A stretch of DNA of 64,000 nt from Branchiostoma floridae (Eukaryota; Chordata; Leptocardii; Amphioxiformes; Branchiostomatidae), in the NCBI RefSeq assembly GCF_000003815.2, contig NC_049979.1:21220773-21284772 (forward strand), read 5' to 3'. A program made the position numbers and the translations under genes. The notes below the pieces were generated by a model. That model was not told the DNA's origin, did no database searches, and saw nothing but the letters and a program-made list of their open reading frames with translations. This document shows, in pieces, positions 48,101-60,413 of the stretch (within the stretch, counting starts at the first letter, position 1; each line of letters begins with the position of its first letter).

Positions 48101-51100
48101 ACTTGGATTTATTAAAGGTGGCAAGACGTGTAGATATAGAAAAACAAACTAAAATCAAATTGCTTAAACAGTTTTCGACATAAACAAATATTTTGTTGAT
48201 ATATTCTGAAGTGAATTAAGCAGTATTTGAAGCAATGTGGCAGTGTTTTTGTCCTAATATTTATAAGAATATCTGTCATAAGCATTTTTGACCCAATATC
48301 AGTTGAGTCCTTACCAACAATATTTTCCCCATTCATGTCATTGCCAGGAGGGGCCCCAGAGCTGAACCCGCAGTTCCGTTACCTGGCAGCAGGGGGCAGT
48401 GCTCTGGGTAAGAAGGTCCTGGACAGATGTAACCTTACAGTGCTGCTGGAGCCTGGACAGGAGGACCTGCCTGACTTCCTAACCCAGCACCGTGTCAGTG
48501 TGGTGGCTTCTCTACCCTGCTATAGGTACATCTCATTCTCTATTGATATCGAAATTTATGAAAATTCCAAAAGATGAACAAGCAAAAAGTACTTTTATAG
48601 ATTTTCAACTTTCTTTTAGCTACAAAATGTCATTGTCGCAGATATATAGACCTAGAACTCAAATCTCATGCAAATGTGTTACCTTCTCTCAATAAGCAAC
48701 TTTCCAAATTCTTAGCCTAGGGCTTAATATTTTAACCAAAACAATTTCAAAAGACCATAATTCGAAAACCTGATTAAAAATATGTCAAGTTAGGGACAAA
48801 CTTGTGCATTGAGTACTAGTGTCTACTTTCTGGGCTATCGATGTGTGAAGCATGTCATACTTCCTAATGGCAGCACATTTTTTTATCACTTGTTAAAGAT
48901 AGATCGCACTGGAAGCGGAACTTTGTTAATGCTTCAACTCGATAGAGTATGGATTTGTATATAAATATTATGTACATGTATGTATTTATGTAAAGAGCCA
49001 ACATTACAGCCTTCTGTTCTTCTCTGCAGTGCGAAGAATGTGAACATGCAGCGCGGGAAGGGGGTGTTTGACAAGAGTATCCAGGCCCTGCTTCTGTTGA
49101 ATGAGCGAGGGTACGGGAAACCTGGCACGGGTCTGGAACTGGACCTGGTCTACAACCCTCTGGGTAAGTTTAACCCTTGCCTGCCAACTTCTGTTCATAC
49201 TGCTACAAGGAAAATTGCACTGAGTTTGTAGGAGGTCAAATGCCAGTGTGTAATATCAGCTTCCTAAAATATACAGCATGGTGTTTGATCCTCTATTCTA
49301 ACCAACAACTTTCGTACTGCCTAAATGTTATATCATGGATGTTTAAACTGAATGTATTATTTGAAGTAGTGTTTATGTATACATGCATTATTGCAGATAT
49401 GTAAAAGCTATTCCAATGACCTACAGAATTTTAGACTGTCAAGTTGGGATTTTATGTTGGACCATGGCAGACTATCATCAAAATGGTGAATGCTAACTGT
49501 CTCAAGCTGTCTCACATGGTTTTATTTTTTGATGATGGAATATTCTAAGTGACTATGACTACAGTGACGATGGAATACTTTACAACAATTGTATGAAAAA
49601 TGATTTTGGGCTGCAAGGCTGCCAGTTTTATGCAAATATCAAGAATGAATTCACTCACTCATTTCCACAGGAGGCTTCCTCCCCCCTCCACAGCGCGAGC
49701 TTGAGGACAAGTATCGTCAGGAATTGTGGGATACCTTCGGGATTGAGTTCAACAAACTGTACACGGTCACCAACATGCCAATCAAGAGGTTTGCTGACTT
49801 TCTATACAGAAGGTCAGTAGAGGAAATAACAACTATTTTTCCAGGTTCAAAGACAATTAAAAATATATTGTTTGGGTATAAAGTGTGTTTAAGTGCTTCC
49901 AACGCCATGCTGTGTATTGGGCGGTGCCCATCCCCATTTCTATAACCCTTGGGCCACAGCTGTGCACTACAGCAAGAGGCCAGTCCATTGTTAGTGTTCA
50001 GTGTTTGTGATTCTAGAGAGGTTTTAGATACTTGGAATGACAGGCACAACTTGATGATACCAGCAGCTTTAAGGACAGAATTGTAGCCGGAAATATCTTT
50101 CCTTATACGTCGACGTAGGTTAGACATCCAGGTAATAAGATACGCCAAAAATAGTTACTCAAGCAACTGGATATGGTTTTGGAAACGGTTTTGGAAAGTG
50201 TCACTGACAAAAACTGGTCGATTCCAGTTGAAACGTCTGACTATCTTTCTGAAACTAATATCCGCCCAGAGTAATAGTACAGATTGGACATTGTACTAGT
50301 ACAGACAGGGCATTGAACCCTCAGAGAGATAACGGTTAAGGAGTACTGTATGCATATTATGACAGCATGGTTTAGGATTGCAGTATGCATACGACAGTAG
50401 CAGTCTACAAAAATGATTATTGCATGATAGCAAAGACATCAGAGTAAATTTTTTAGACAATTTGGCTAACCCTCAATGACTTCAGATTCCAAATAAGTAT
50501 CTTTTTGAAGAGGTCTATTTTCAGACTGTGATATTTATTTGAGCTTTTGATAAATCTGTCCACATTTTAGGAATGAACTTCAGGACTACATGAACCTGTT
50601 AGTGCGGAACTTCAACCCCATGTCAGTGAAGGGCCTGATGTGTCGTAACCTCCTGAGTGTGAACTGGGACGGACGGGTGTACGACTGCGACTTTAACCAG
50701 CAGCTGGATCTGGCTATTCCCAGGACGAGGCTAGGTAAGGATGCATAGCGACATACAAGACACTCAAAGATTCACCAAGAAGATTATTGCTATAGGTGCC
50801 ACTTGTGTGTGTGTGTGTGTTTATGGACAGTATGTAACCCGAAAAATTGTGGACATATCTTTTATGATATTTGTTAGGTGTGTAGGCAAAAGAAAAAGGT
50901 ATGTATGTCAGGGGTACATAAAATTCAGGTTAAGGTCCAGAGGATCAGGTGATTGTAAAAACCTGTGAATGGGGGTTACTGAAAACAATGGTCCATTTTG
51001 CAATATAGGAATCTGAGTATCCACTTCCACTGGCGTTTTAAAATCCTGTCTGCATATAAATAACGTTAAATGCCTCAATCTAAAGAGGACTATGAACTCT

Positions 51101-51466
51101 CCTCTTCTTCGCTAATTACTTTCTTGGACCTGTAAGTGCCAAAACGTGTTTCTAATTGGTTCAAAGTCTGGTCTACTGATTTTATTCGGACCAATCCAAC
51201 CCATATCAATGATGAAATGCAACACTTAAAATGAATGAAACAATCTATGACACTTAGATCTTTTCATTCTTGTAGGTTTATCTGCAAAGCAGCCAGCTAA
51301 AGAAGAACCTCCTACTGTACACCCTGACCTGAAGTTTAAGGGACTGTCAGTTTGGGACATCGCAAGCACAGACGACCTCTTGGGGTCAAGGGTCGCAACG
51401 GACAACCACTGCTACGGCTGTACGGCAGGGATGGGGTCCAGCTGACAGGGGAGCACCGTCTCCTAG
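45134..51466 (+). CDS. ArsS-like radical SAM protein, probable selenoprotein (UGA at codon 473)
   Basis: Eight exons: 45134-45361, 46474-46681, 47312-47506, 48348-48525, 49030-49163, 49671-49812, 50571-50734 and 51276-51466. Phases agree throughout. The product is 479 aa if TGA 51443-51445 is decoded, ending at TAG 51464-51466. The radical SAM cluster motif is C167-N-Q-A-C171-N-H-C174, followed by HVESSPKRTEMMS, then the ITGGAPEL SAM-contacting strand, YNPLGGFLPPPQ, MCRNLLSVNWDGRVYDCDFNQ and C462-Y-G-C465-T-A-G-M-G-S-S. This is the layout of bacterial ArsS, the radical SAM enzyme linked to arsenosugar synthesis. Bacterial proteins continue SSCQG; here the Cys codon is TGA, followed by CAG GGG (Gln-Gly). 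The N-terminal 145 residues are an extension: residues 1-35 are Ser/Arg/Leu-rich with no acidic residue, like a mitochondrial presequence. The start at 45134 has a good Kozak context (gcgaccATGt). The substrate in animals is unknown. Confidence 0.88.
47571..48068. repeat. 17-bp minisatellite, about 29 units, each with a GGTAAG word
   Basis: Units read GGTAAGCTGCCGGACAC with variants (ggtaaggtgccggaccc and similar). The array starts 65 nt after the donor of exon 3 of the radical SAM gene and fills the first half of its third intron. Since 17 is not a multiple of 3, all minus-strand frames stay open and give a long Pro/Leu-rich false ORF. Confidence 0.95.
50105..50260. mobile_element. Penelope-like terminal fragment in intron 6 of the radical SAM gene
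   Basis: It contains ggttagacatccaggtaa, the caactggatatggttttgg word of the 12881 hairpin, and CTGACAA-AACTGG ... CCAGTT-GAAACGTC, a degenerate hammerhead-like motif with a six-base stem. Confidence 0.55.
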
Positions 51467-52647
51467 AGGGGACGCAACATTTATCTTTCCAGGGGCTGTA
51501 ACTTCTTAGAGCAAGGATACATTCACCAACCATTTTTGGCATTGCCTCAGGGGTGGCCTTGACATCAGTGTTAGCATGATGTATTCTTTTGGAAGGGGAA
51601 TGTATTTTTGCTCAATGTACCTTTGACCCAGGGATGACATGTCTTTCTTAAACTTCTACTAGGAGGATAGATATTGATAGTTGGGTCAAGGTTAAGGGAG
51701 TTCCTCTGGAGATGTAAAGCGAGAAAGTAATAAGATGGTTAAAGGTTGATGTACTGTCATTCTGTTATTTTTGCGGATTCTCAGTACATGTATTTGAGTG
51801 TTAACTGAAGGTATTATATCCAATGAGAAATTGTACTGTACTAATGGAACAGATGTTTTGAAACATTATTGTACCTGTTAATTTGAATACAGATTGACTG
51901 ATTGAAAAAAAGAAACCTACTCTATCACATGTTGGAGTATCTTGTTGACAAGCTGTTGCGGTTGTGTAACATGAGAACATCTGAATGATAGATTTACATT
52001 TTGTAAGTGTTTTTGAGTGCAGTAGATGTAATGACCATTTGATGGAAGTATCGAAAAGGAAAGTTACTGTAATGTTAATTGAACAGTGTTAGAACATTCT
52101 GTTTATATTTTACTGCTCGCTTAGCTTACATATGTTGAATTTACTAAAAGTGATGATTTAAAAAGGGCCAAGTTTTGTGGACATCCAAAATAAGAGAGAA
52201 TGATGAATTGTACAATTTTTTTTATTATGTCTTTTTAGTGAAGTCTCTGCTTGTATCTTGTACTTTACACAAAGAATGATAATTATAATTTATAACCTTA
52301 CCAACAGATGGTTTATTCTCAGTGCCAAAATAATATTCATTATAACATTACTGTAAATGTGGGTAGGTATGTCTTGGTATTTCATAGATGTTGTGCATTG
52401 ATTTGTGGTATTGGTATGTTCCTCAAAGTTTTGTCTTTTCATTAATAGTGCAATATTAAAACCTTACCAAGTCCTATATTTCAGTTGATTTTATATCAGA
52501 TATGTACAATTTGTCTCAAGCATTGTTTTTGTATGAACCCTTTACAACTTTGCAATAAAAGCAATTAAAGCCATTTTTAAAACAAAAAGTCTCAAGAATC
52601 ATGCTGCTATATTTATAGTTCATAATGCCTGCCTAATTTTTTCGTCA
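51467..52647 (+). other. 3' UTR of the radical SAM gene, convergent with RDH13-like gene
   Basis: The SECIS is inside this stretch. The first convincing + strand polyadenylation signal is AATAAA at 52554-52559, which gives a 3' UTR of about 1.1 kb, long but normal for a selenoprotein. The minus-strand gene's stop is at 52648, so its own 3' UTR must enter this region. On the minus strand AATAAA words lie near 52311 and 52220. Confidence 0.6.
51619..51692 (+). promoter_or_regulatory. SECIS element in the 3' UTR of the radical SAM gene
   Basis: Helix I pairs ACCTTTGACCCA (51619-51630) with TTGGGTCAAGGT (51681-51692), one base bulged. The quartet is ATGA at 51634-51637 opposite TGAT at 51675-51678. 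Helix II pairs ATGTCTTTCTT (51639-51649) with AGGATAGATAT (51664-51674), with one T-T mismatch and GU pairs. The apical loop opens with AAA at 51650-51652, 12 nt after the quartet, which is the spacing expected for eukaryotic SECIS elements. The hairpin lies 153 nt after the final stop. It was found by eye; no folding energy was computed. Confidence 0.82.
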
Positions 52648-55600
52648 TCATGATGCTTTCTCCTCTTTGCTTTGGTCATTTCTAGAAAAATCTTCCGTCA
52701 GTCCTGTCATCTCAAGACTTAGGTCCCAGAGTTTCTTGGCCACGTCTTCATCCCTGCCTGGTGGGGCGGGGTCATGTGCAACTGTGTCCCTAGAACAAAA
52801 GATGTCCCCATCCAATTTTCAACGTCTTAAATGTTTGAAGATACATTTCGAGTATTCTACAACAGATAAGTACAAGACAACACAACAGGATTTCCTGTAC
52901 TGTGGGTAAAATGTATATCATTTCCAAGTAACAATGTTGACAACTGATGAATGAAAACCCCCACCTGAAAACATGCTGATTTTTTTAAACAAATAGAAAA
53001 GTATTGCAATTCAGACAGCAGTAAAGAATGTAATATTTGGGGGATGTTTATAAATTATGAAGCATTTTAACCATGTTTTCAAGAAGCCTTATAGTGTTGA
53101 ATCAGCAATAATGATGAAACCTTTTATGATCACAATGTGAAAACCACATGCACTTCACAGCAAAAAAAGTTTAACTTTGGCTGTCTTGTTAACTACATGG
53201 ATTGTAAAGCAACCATTCAAAACAATACTATAAAAAAGGTTGAAGCCCTGGGGCATTGCCAAAAAATACAAGACTTACTTCCAGTATTTTCCTGTCTTGT
53301 CAGCCACCTCAGGAGCGACAGACAAATACACGCCGGTCTGGGCCGCTCGTTTTGGCTCTCGTAGTGTGAACCACATAAAGGGTTTGGTCATTATGGACTG
53401 AGCCTTGGTGAGTCGGTGCTGACCTATGTTGGTTTTTGTTACACCGGGGTACACCGTGTTTGCTGTGACACTGGTACCTATGAAAAAAAAAATACCATGG
53501 CATAAGTAAAATACATATACCAAATTAAGACGCTTGAGTTAGAACTCTGTTGGGAGTCGAGCCAGAGGGAGGCCAAAGTTGAGGTACAAGGACATACGCA
53601 ATGCTACTTCTCCATCTGTGCAAAGAATTGGGAAAGTATAGCATCAGACAGGGAAAGATGGACAGCAACAGTGCACACTGCTATGGAGCAGTATAGGTCT
53701 GCTCGTAAGAAGCGGGTCTTGAAAGCTAGACGAAGAAAGGAATGAACACTGGTGAAATGCTCAGAGGGCTGCACATTCTGCAGAAGAGTGCCATCCAAAA
53801 ATTGAACTCATAAGTCACAAGAGGAAATGTCAGGCCAGGATTACAACAACTTGAACAAGTTACCATATACAGTAACCGGCCGATGCTGCAGAAACAATGA
53901 CTGAAAATGTAAACTGTCTCTTGAGATGAAAAGAGCCGAGGAAGAATTAGAAAAATATTAAGATAATGCTGTCTAGGAAACATAGTCCAGTTCAGCCTCA
54001 GAGTTAAAAGTCAGGTTCTAGGGGCTGCAACTATGGATTCTACAAACGCAGATGAGTTTTCATTTGAATTTCAGACTTCATGTCCCTTGCTAGTGGTCAG
54101 CCCCTATAAGAAAGGTTACAGTTGGCACATTTTTGCTAGTGTCAGTTGAGTAACTAGAAATGCAACATTATTTCCTAGGCATAATAAACATATCTAACTT
54201 CGTCTAGTTCCTTCCTACCTTCCAGCCTCTTGCTCAACTCCAGCGTAAACAAGACCAGGGCCAGTTTGCTCTGCATGTACGCTTCCACGTCCTCGTACTT
54301 CAGTAAAGAGTTGATGTCATCGAAATTGATGTTGCCTTGTGCATGTGCTATGGAGGATGTGTTGATGATTCTCCCTTGCTCAGCAGCTTTCAGCTTGTCC
54401 ATTAACAAGTTGGTAAGTAAAAAATGACCTGCAAATATAACAAGAGTACATGACATAGTGTTAGTTATGGCTAACACTATAACATACTCTAATCCACTTG
54501 TTTGAAATAAGCATACTAAGTCTTATATTGTTTTCTTGACAAAGGAACATAAGAAAGGATAAAAGGAACGGGAAGAGGCACTTAAAAGGTAAAGTGTAGA
54601 AACCAATAGCTGAAGGTAAAAAAAACAACTAACCATAAAGTAGCATGCAGATGATTAACTTTAAAAGACAGATACACATACTAGTATATAACATACAAAG
54701 TTACTTCATCATTCACAGTCAACATTTTCCATACTTAGATAGTTGACTTGGAATTGCCACTCGTTGCCATCGGCGGTCTTCCAGTGTGGACAACGCATCA
54801 CCCCCGCATTGTTAATGAGCACATCCACCTTCGGTTCACCTACAGAATCATAACATCAAAATGAAAAAAAAAAGGCTTTGCAAATTGTCATGGTTGCTTC
54901 AATTACCAAGAAAAATATCCAAAAGTCAATTTTTTTCACAAACCCTATTGTTAATAGCCATTTTTCTCCTTCAATATAGAAAAATCTTTATTCAACCTTC
55001 TCCTTGTGCTACTAAGATACTCTTTCTGGTGATGGGAAAGTCAGGAACAGAAAGTTAAACATTAACCATATCATGGTAAAAACGATAACATATAGAACAT
55101 CAATAGGTTGTGAAATAGCCACTAACTTTTGTTTATTCTGCTAGCAAACTTCCGTATGGATTCGAAGGAGGCGAGATCCACTTGTTGACAGTGGACATCC
55201 TGGTTTCCTGTCTCCTGCACAAGTTGGTCACGCGCCTCCTGGCACTTGTTCATGTTCCTGCAGGCCATGATGACACGACCCCCTGTACAGTACACAACAA
55301 CATATACAGGTTTTAGGTTATGGTCATTTGTGATAAGAGGGCAAGAAATACACATTGTACAATATGCTGGAAGAGGGGATCCTGTTAATTCTATAAAACT
55401 TACTCCGAAGACAGTTTTTCTTCTAGCAGCTTATTGCGTAATATGCATTCAATCCTATCAGTGCCAAGGTCGTCTCAAGATATACCAGTATATAACACAT
55501 CTTAGGTTTTTAGCTAGTATTTTATCATAGAAAAGCCTGACAAATCTACTAGTAGCTAAAAGCCTGACACATCTGTCTGGGCACCAAAAGATATACATGT

Positions 55601-56725
55601 AAAATATTATTTGCCAAACAATCTAAATGACACTTGGACACATGTCTGGCTAAAAGCCTGACACACGATCTTAGTATCTGGCCTCCAAAATATATAATTT
55701 GCAAACAAAGGAGTTCCAGAAAACTACAGCAGATATTTTTAGATCAAAATGATTTCTAGAAGAAAAAAATTATGAAACTGAGGTCAGGAAGACGATTATA
55801 TGTTCCATACAATACCTCTTTTTGACAGCTCTTTTGCTGTTTCTTTGCCTATCCCACTGTTGGCACCTGTAATGATGACTGTCTTTCCTTCCATGGTAGC
55901 CTTGCTGGGACATCTTTCACCCTGTATGTAATCTCTGAAACGTTACAGAAACAATGTTTAACTTTACACATGTGCAGAGACACAGACACACATACAGATG
56001 CAAAACCAAGAAAAAAAATAAAAGAACACACATACTAGTAGTGGGGCACAAAAAGACATACACACATGTAAACACACACACACACAAACACTGGGTTTGC
56101 TATGTATTACATTGTCTGCAAGTTCAATAAATCTAGAACAGATATGCACATTCACAGATGTAGGCTAATAACACCTAAAGATAAACACAAGATGACAATG
56201 GCAATAAAAGGAAAGGGCACAAGCAGAGAATGAAAGATACAAAGAGACTTCAATGTCAACGTCAAAACAAATTACACAAATTATACACAGTTTCATCACG
56301 TGGCACGGTGCACACCTTTGACCTTCAGATTATTTTAAAGTCAAAGAAATAGCTTCCGGTTTCGTAAACCCCGTGAAAAAGTCAGAAAGAATTTTATCTG
56401 TCATTCATTTAATTTGTATTTTCCACTTATTCTGACGCAATAAGTTGATAAAACTGCCAAATATCTGTTGTTTTAAGAAAGAACATTATAGTGGACATAT
56501 ACGATTTGCAGCAGACCACATTTTGCCCCCCTCCCCCTTACGCAATGCACGATTTCATAATCAATAATCATCAATCTCTATGTTAAACCAGACTGGAAAG
56601 CGACGAGTATTTCATCGTCCACAGAAATATAAATCGTGAGTTCCTTACCTGAATAGGAGGATGAGTCCGGTGGTCGCACCGGCGGCAGATAGAGGGTACC
56701 ACAGTCGCGGAAAAATATCGGCCAT
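52648..56725 (-). CDS. RDH13: RDH13-like short-chain dehydrogenase/reductase, complete seven-exon gene
   Basis: Minus-strand exons: 56649-56725, 55816-55934, 55127-55282, 54735-54839, 54219-54428, 53279-53477 and 52648-52789. Phases agree and the product is 335 aa, close to vertebrate RDH13 (331). Residues 1-25 ([20 protein letters not shown]...) form a membrane anchor, and [13 protein letters not shown] is the conserved linker. The Rossmann site is T48-G-A-N-S-G-I-G55, NNAG is at 127-130, the catalytic Ser is at 177/178, and the pair is Y203-M-Q-S-K207. [11 protein letters not shown] follows the active site and [11 protein letters not shown] closes the C-terminal region. Family members reduce retinal or other lipid aldehydes with NADPH; RDH13 is a mitochondrial inner-membrane protein. 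I infer the same here; RDH11/12/14 are the alternatives. The intron between exons 5 and 6 (53478-54218) contains nothing recognisable. Confidence 0.92.
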
Positions 56726-57404
56726 GTTGTCGGGGAAAGGAACGATAAAATGGCACGTACCACTATATCCATAGGAGGCAAGATATTTATACCATTGTCT
56801 GTTTATCAAATTGTGTCATAAAATGTCACTAAAATCAAATTTTTTAAGTTTATTATAATCTATTTACTCTATATACCCATTTATGGAACAATATTACAAA
56901 ATTTATATGTAAATTATAATTTTCAATCTGTATTGTACCCCCATATTTGAGTGGTACAAGTCGGTGACCCTGTAATGACCTTTGTTGGCAAAAATGGCGG
57001 CAAGTATAAAAGTTTGATGTGCTTTTCGGACGTTTTGCTTCTTTTGTCGACTGGAGATTGACCAGCGTAGCTGCAGGGTGGGGAATTACTAATTCTTGTT
57101 GTCCAAGAACTGTCTGGACAAGTGTAGCTGACCAAAAGTGCCTGCAAATGTAAGTTTGACTCGCCCAAAACAGAGCGACCGTAACGCTCGCGGGAACGGA
57201 TGCCGAAGAAGTTCTCCGAACGGATAACGCGTACGCTGGGTATGTTCCTCATCAAACTTCTTGTCCAAAAATTATCCCTTAAAGGCGTTGACACCAGAGA
57301 AGGAAGATATCAAGTTGACAGAAATCAGAGAAGTGAAAAAGATGGTTCTTTAATTTTCTGTAATTTTTAAATCTTTGTATATTTTGCTGACCAGAAATTT
57401 CGTG
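56726..57404. promoter_or_regulatory. Shared divergent promoter region of RDH13-like and MAP10-like genes
   Basis: The two start codons are 679 bp apart on opposite strands with no other gene between them. The CpG-bearing part (about 57150-57250, with gcgaccgtaacgctcgcggg) is on the MAP10 side, and there is no clear TATA for either gene. Transcription start sites cannot be placed by eye. Confidence 0.5.
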
Positions 57405-60400
57405 ATGGAAACCGAAACGCTGTTCTCCTTGGAAGTCGTCGTGGAGTCTGTTCAGATACGAGGTGTGGTGCAATGCCGTCTCCCCGCCGTGGCCTTCCGC
57501 CTCCTGGACTTCCCAACCCTCCTGATCCGCCATGACGTCACGGAGGCAGCCCTGCGTATGCGGGAATTGGGCATTAAGTCCGACCCTACCTGGGCACCAA
57601 TGGAGGAGGAACACGGTCAGACTGGACGGTTCGAGTTCGGCAAGGGAAAGTCATGTCTACTGAGGATGCGGCCAGAGGTTCTCCGTCAACATCTCAGGAA
57701 CATCCCTCTCTACGTCATGGTGATTGACAGCTGGGAAGACGTGCCGCGATTGGTCGGTAATAGTTCAGTACCGCTGACGTCATCCATGGAACTGGTGTAT
57801 CAGGACATCCAGACTGATGGAATCACGTCTCCCTCTGTGCATGGAGAGAAGGGAGAGTTCCCTCTACACAACCTCATGGGGACACAGGTATGAACATAAG
57901 CTAATGTACAAATTGGTCATTGTTTGTTTTATGAAATCTTTGTTGAGTGACCGATTTGAGAGAAATGAAAAATTTAGCACTTTGCTCAAAATTATCATCT
58001 CTTTTGTTTTATGTCATTTTTTTATTGCAATACAATGTATTACACAATTCAGCCTATAGGCTGCAATGTTTTGACTTAAAAATAATTCACTCTCATTCTC
58101 ATTTCAAAACTTAAAAAAGAGAATGAACACAGTTACTAGTACTAAAGTTTTCCTACAGTGAATACATTCTTAACACATTCTTTCTTTTCTGAAGTTTGAT
58201 AATTCAAGGACTCTAGCATCCAAGTAGGCATGGTCTATGTTTAGATGTGTTAGAGACAGAAATCACAGAATACTAAGCTTGAAGTGTCTTGTGTATTCTG
58301 TAGATTGGTACGGTGGAAATGGGCTATCGGCTGATGAGTCTGGGAACCATGCTGATGCAACACGTTCCCAGGGAGGCGGTGATGCAGCGACAAGGGGTCG
58401 AAGTTCGCGAGGAAAGACAAGCACCTAAAGAGGCTGAAATAGAAACACCAGCCTCTAAACCATCCGAGGGGGACATTCTCGTGGCTAAAGCTACGCAATA
58501 CGAATATGATCGTGTGGACAGCCCTCCTACTGTGGCCACCCAAACAGAAAGGCCGCTTAAACAGAGACAAGTCAAAGTAAAGGAAGAGGTAGACTCAATG
58601 AGTGACAATAATATCATCTGCCCACCACCCCTCTTTTACAATTCTATGGCAGCCGATCCACCACAGAAAGCACCAAAGCCAAAATCAGCGCCACCTGCTG
58701 GTCGTGTATCATATGACATCGCAGATTTCTACTCTGAAATTGGAGAGTCACCTGAAGAAGAAAACCAAGATCCCCAGACCAGAGGGATTAAAGTTGAAAG
58801 AGGGGTACAAACTTCTCAAGATGTGAAGGTACAGGCTGGCCACAAAGACAATCAAGGCCCTCAGGTCAGTTTACCTGCTGGCCTTCCTTTACTCCGCCAG
58901 CTGTTTTCAGAGTTGTCCATTCTAGAGAGACGTCCAGTAGGCATGCATGTGTTTGAAAGTCACCATTCTACACCTAGAGAGGAGGTGAGAGTGAGGATGT
59001 CTCGTCCTGAAACTGCACCATCCAGACCACCTGCTCCTCAGCCAGTTCAAAAGACCAAGGAGAGACTGACTGCGCACCATGGTTCGCCATTGAGGGTTCG
59101 TCACCAGCCATGTGCGCGAGGCGACCGACCCGTGCCAAAGACGAGATCCTGGATACGGCAGGTGCCGCAGGCTCCCGTGCGGGGACGGGGGCGGAGCAAG
59201 CTGAAGTACGGCATGACCCATTCCCTGCGGCTGCGCATCCAGCAGTCCAACCCAGCATGGCTGGAGAAGATGGAGGGGCAGAGGACATCACAGCAGCACG
59301 AAATGGGCCAGCCAGAAAGACCTCCTCGGAGATCACTGGAACAACTACAACAGGCATCCCAATGGCGACCGAGCGAACAAACCATCACAGTGACAAGAAG
59401 ACCAGGACAAGAGGAAGGCGTAAACATTAGAGAGGTACGCAGGTTGGTAGGTGAGTCTGGTGTTCTGTTTGACAAAGCTGGTACACCCACAGAGATAGAA
59501 ACGACTGACGAAAAGCATGTGACACATAGGAAACCTGTACCAACTCCCAGGCAGCATAGCCACTCAGAAATAGAGAACCATCATGAACAAGAGGACACCA
59601 CTGCCTTTTGACAAATCCCTTGTAGAAATGGAGATGCCCAAAGTAGATGTGGGTTTTGGCACTGCAGGAAGTTCAGAATCAGAAAATCAAAGTAAGAAAA
59701 GCATTCAGGTGTTCCTTCCCATAGTGCCAAATCAGGACGATAGTGAGATACCAGATGACTCATTGGATCAGCAAGATTTAGAGGAAAAACAAGCCAACAA
59801 GACAGAGCAGAAACAAACCATGAGTCACCAGGATGCTGTATCTGAACCAGAATCCGGTCACAGTTACTCTGAAGACTTTGATGAAGAACACGAAACTCAA
59901 GATGACTATTCAACCGCTGCTAGTCATGTGTCGCATACCAACACCTCTGGGTCGGACAGATCTGACTCGCCTCCTTCACAGGCTTCGACTGCTGTGGAAA
60001 AGCGCCGCGAATCGATGTCAAAACCAAAACGAGATACAGCAGAAGACCGCCGGTCACCAGACTCCGTAGCGTCAGGTCGTTCCGACAGATCCCGACACTC
60101 AGCTTTCAGTCAAGCGTCCTCGCGACCCCGCGCCGGGAGCTTTGGTCTCGGTGCGCCTCCCCCACCCACTCCCTCCAAGTCTCCCGTCATGGGGGTACGA
60201 CAATCGTTCAAGAAGCCCACAGATACCAGGACATCTCCCGATGAGGACTCACAGGGGAACATAGACAGAAACGGAAGTATTCGTCCACCTCCACGAATCT
60301 TCCCAAGAGATAGGAAGATCTCTACAAACACTGCCTCTGTCAGTAGTTATGTACCATCACACTTGTCTTCTGATATGGAGAATCTGAGCACAGATGGATC

Positions 60401-60413
60401 CTTAAACTTTTAG
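57405..60413 (+). CDS. MAP10: MAP10-like microtubule-associated protein, two exons, reading frame broken near 59600
   Basis: Exon 1 is 57405-57887 (161 codons, phase 0). Exon 2 starts at 58304 after ttctgtag. The N-terminus has METETLFSLEVVVESVQIRG, PAVAFRLLDFPTLLI, FGKGKSCLLRMRPEVL and FPLHNLMGTQ-IGTVEMGYRLMSLG, which is the N-terminal domain of vertebrate MAP10. LPLLRQLFSELSILERRP is a second conserved patch. The frame used through exon 2 stops at 59609-59611 (TGA); a second frame, open from 59574, continues to TAG 60413 with a Ser/Asp-rich, disordered tail (HSYSEDFDEEHE, SFGLGAPPPPTPSKSPVMG). The two frames together give about 870 aa, close to human MAP10 (about 905), so a one-base indel or an unnoticed intron is likely. 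MAP10 stabilises microtubules and acts in cytokinesis. I do not see the vertebrate C-terminal HPHLAWLY motif. Polyadenylation signals: 60573 and 60743. Confidence 0.78.

Noticed and set aside
51443-51445. TGA as the ordinary stop of the radical SAM gene
   Set aside because: The codon aligns with a conserved Cys, conserved Gln-Gly follows, a second stop comes seven codons later, and a SECIS-like hairpin lies downstream. It remains the null hypothesis if the hairpin fails.
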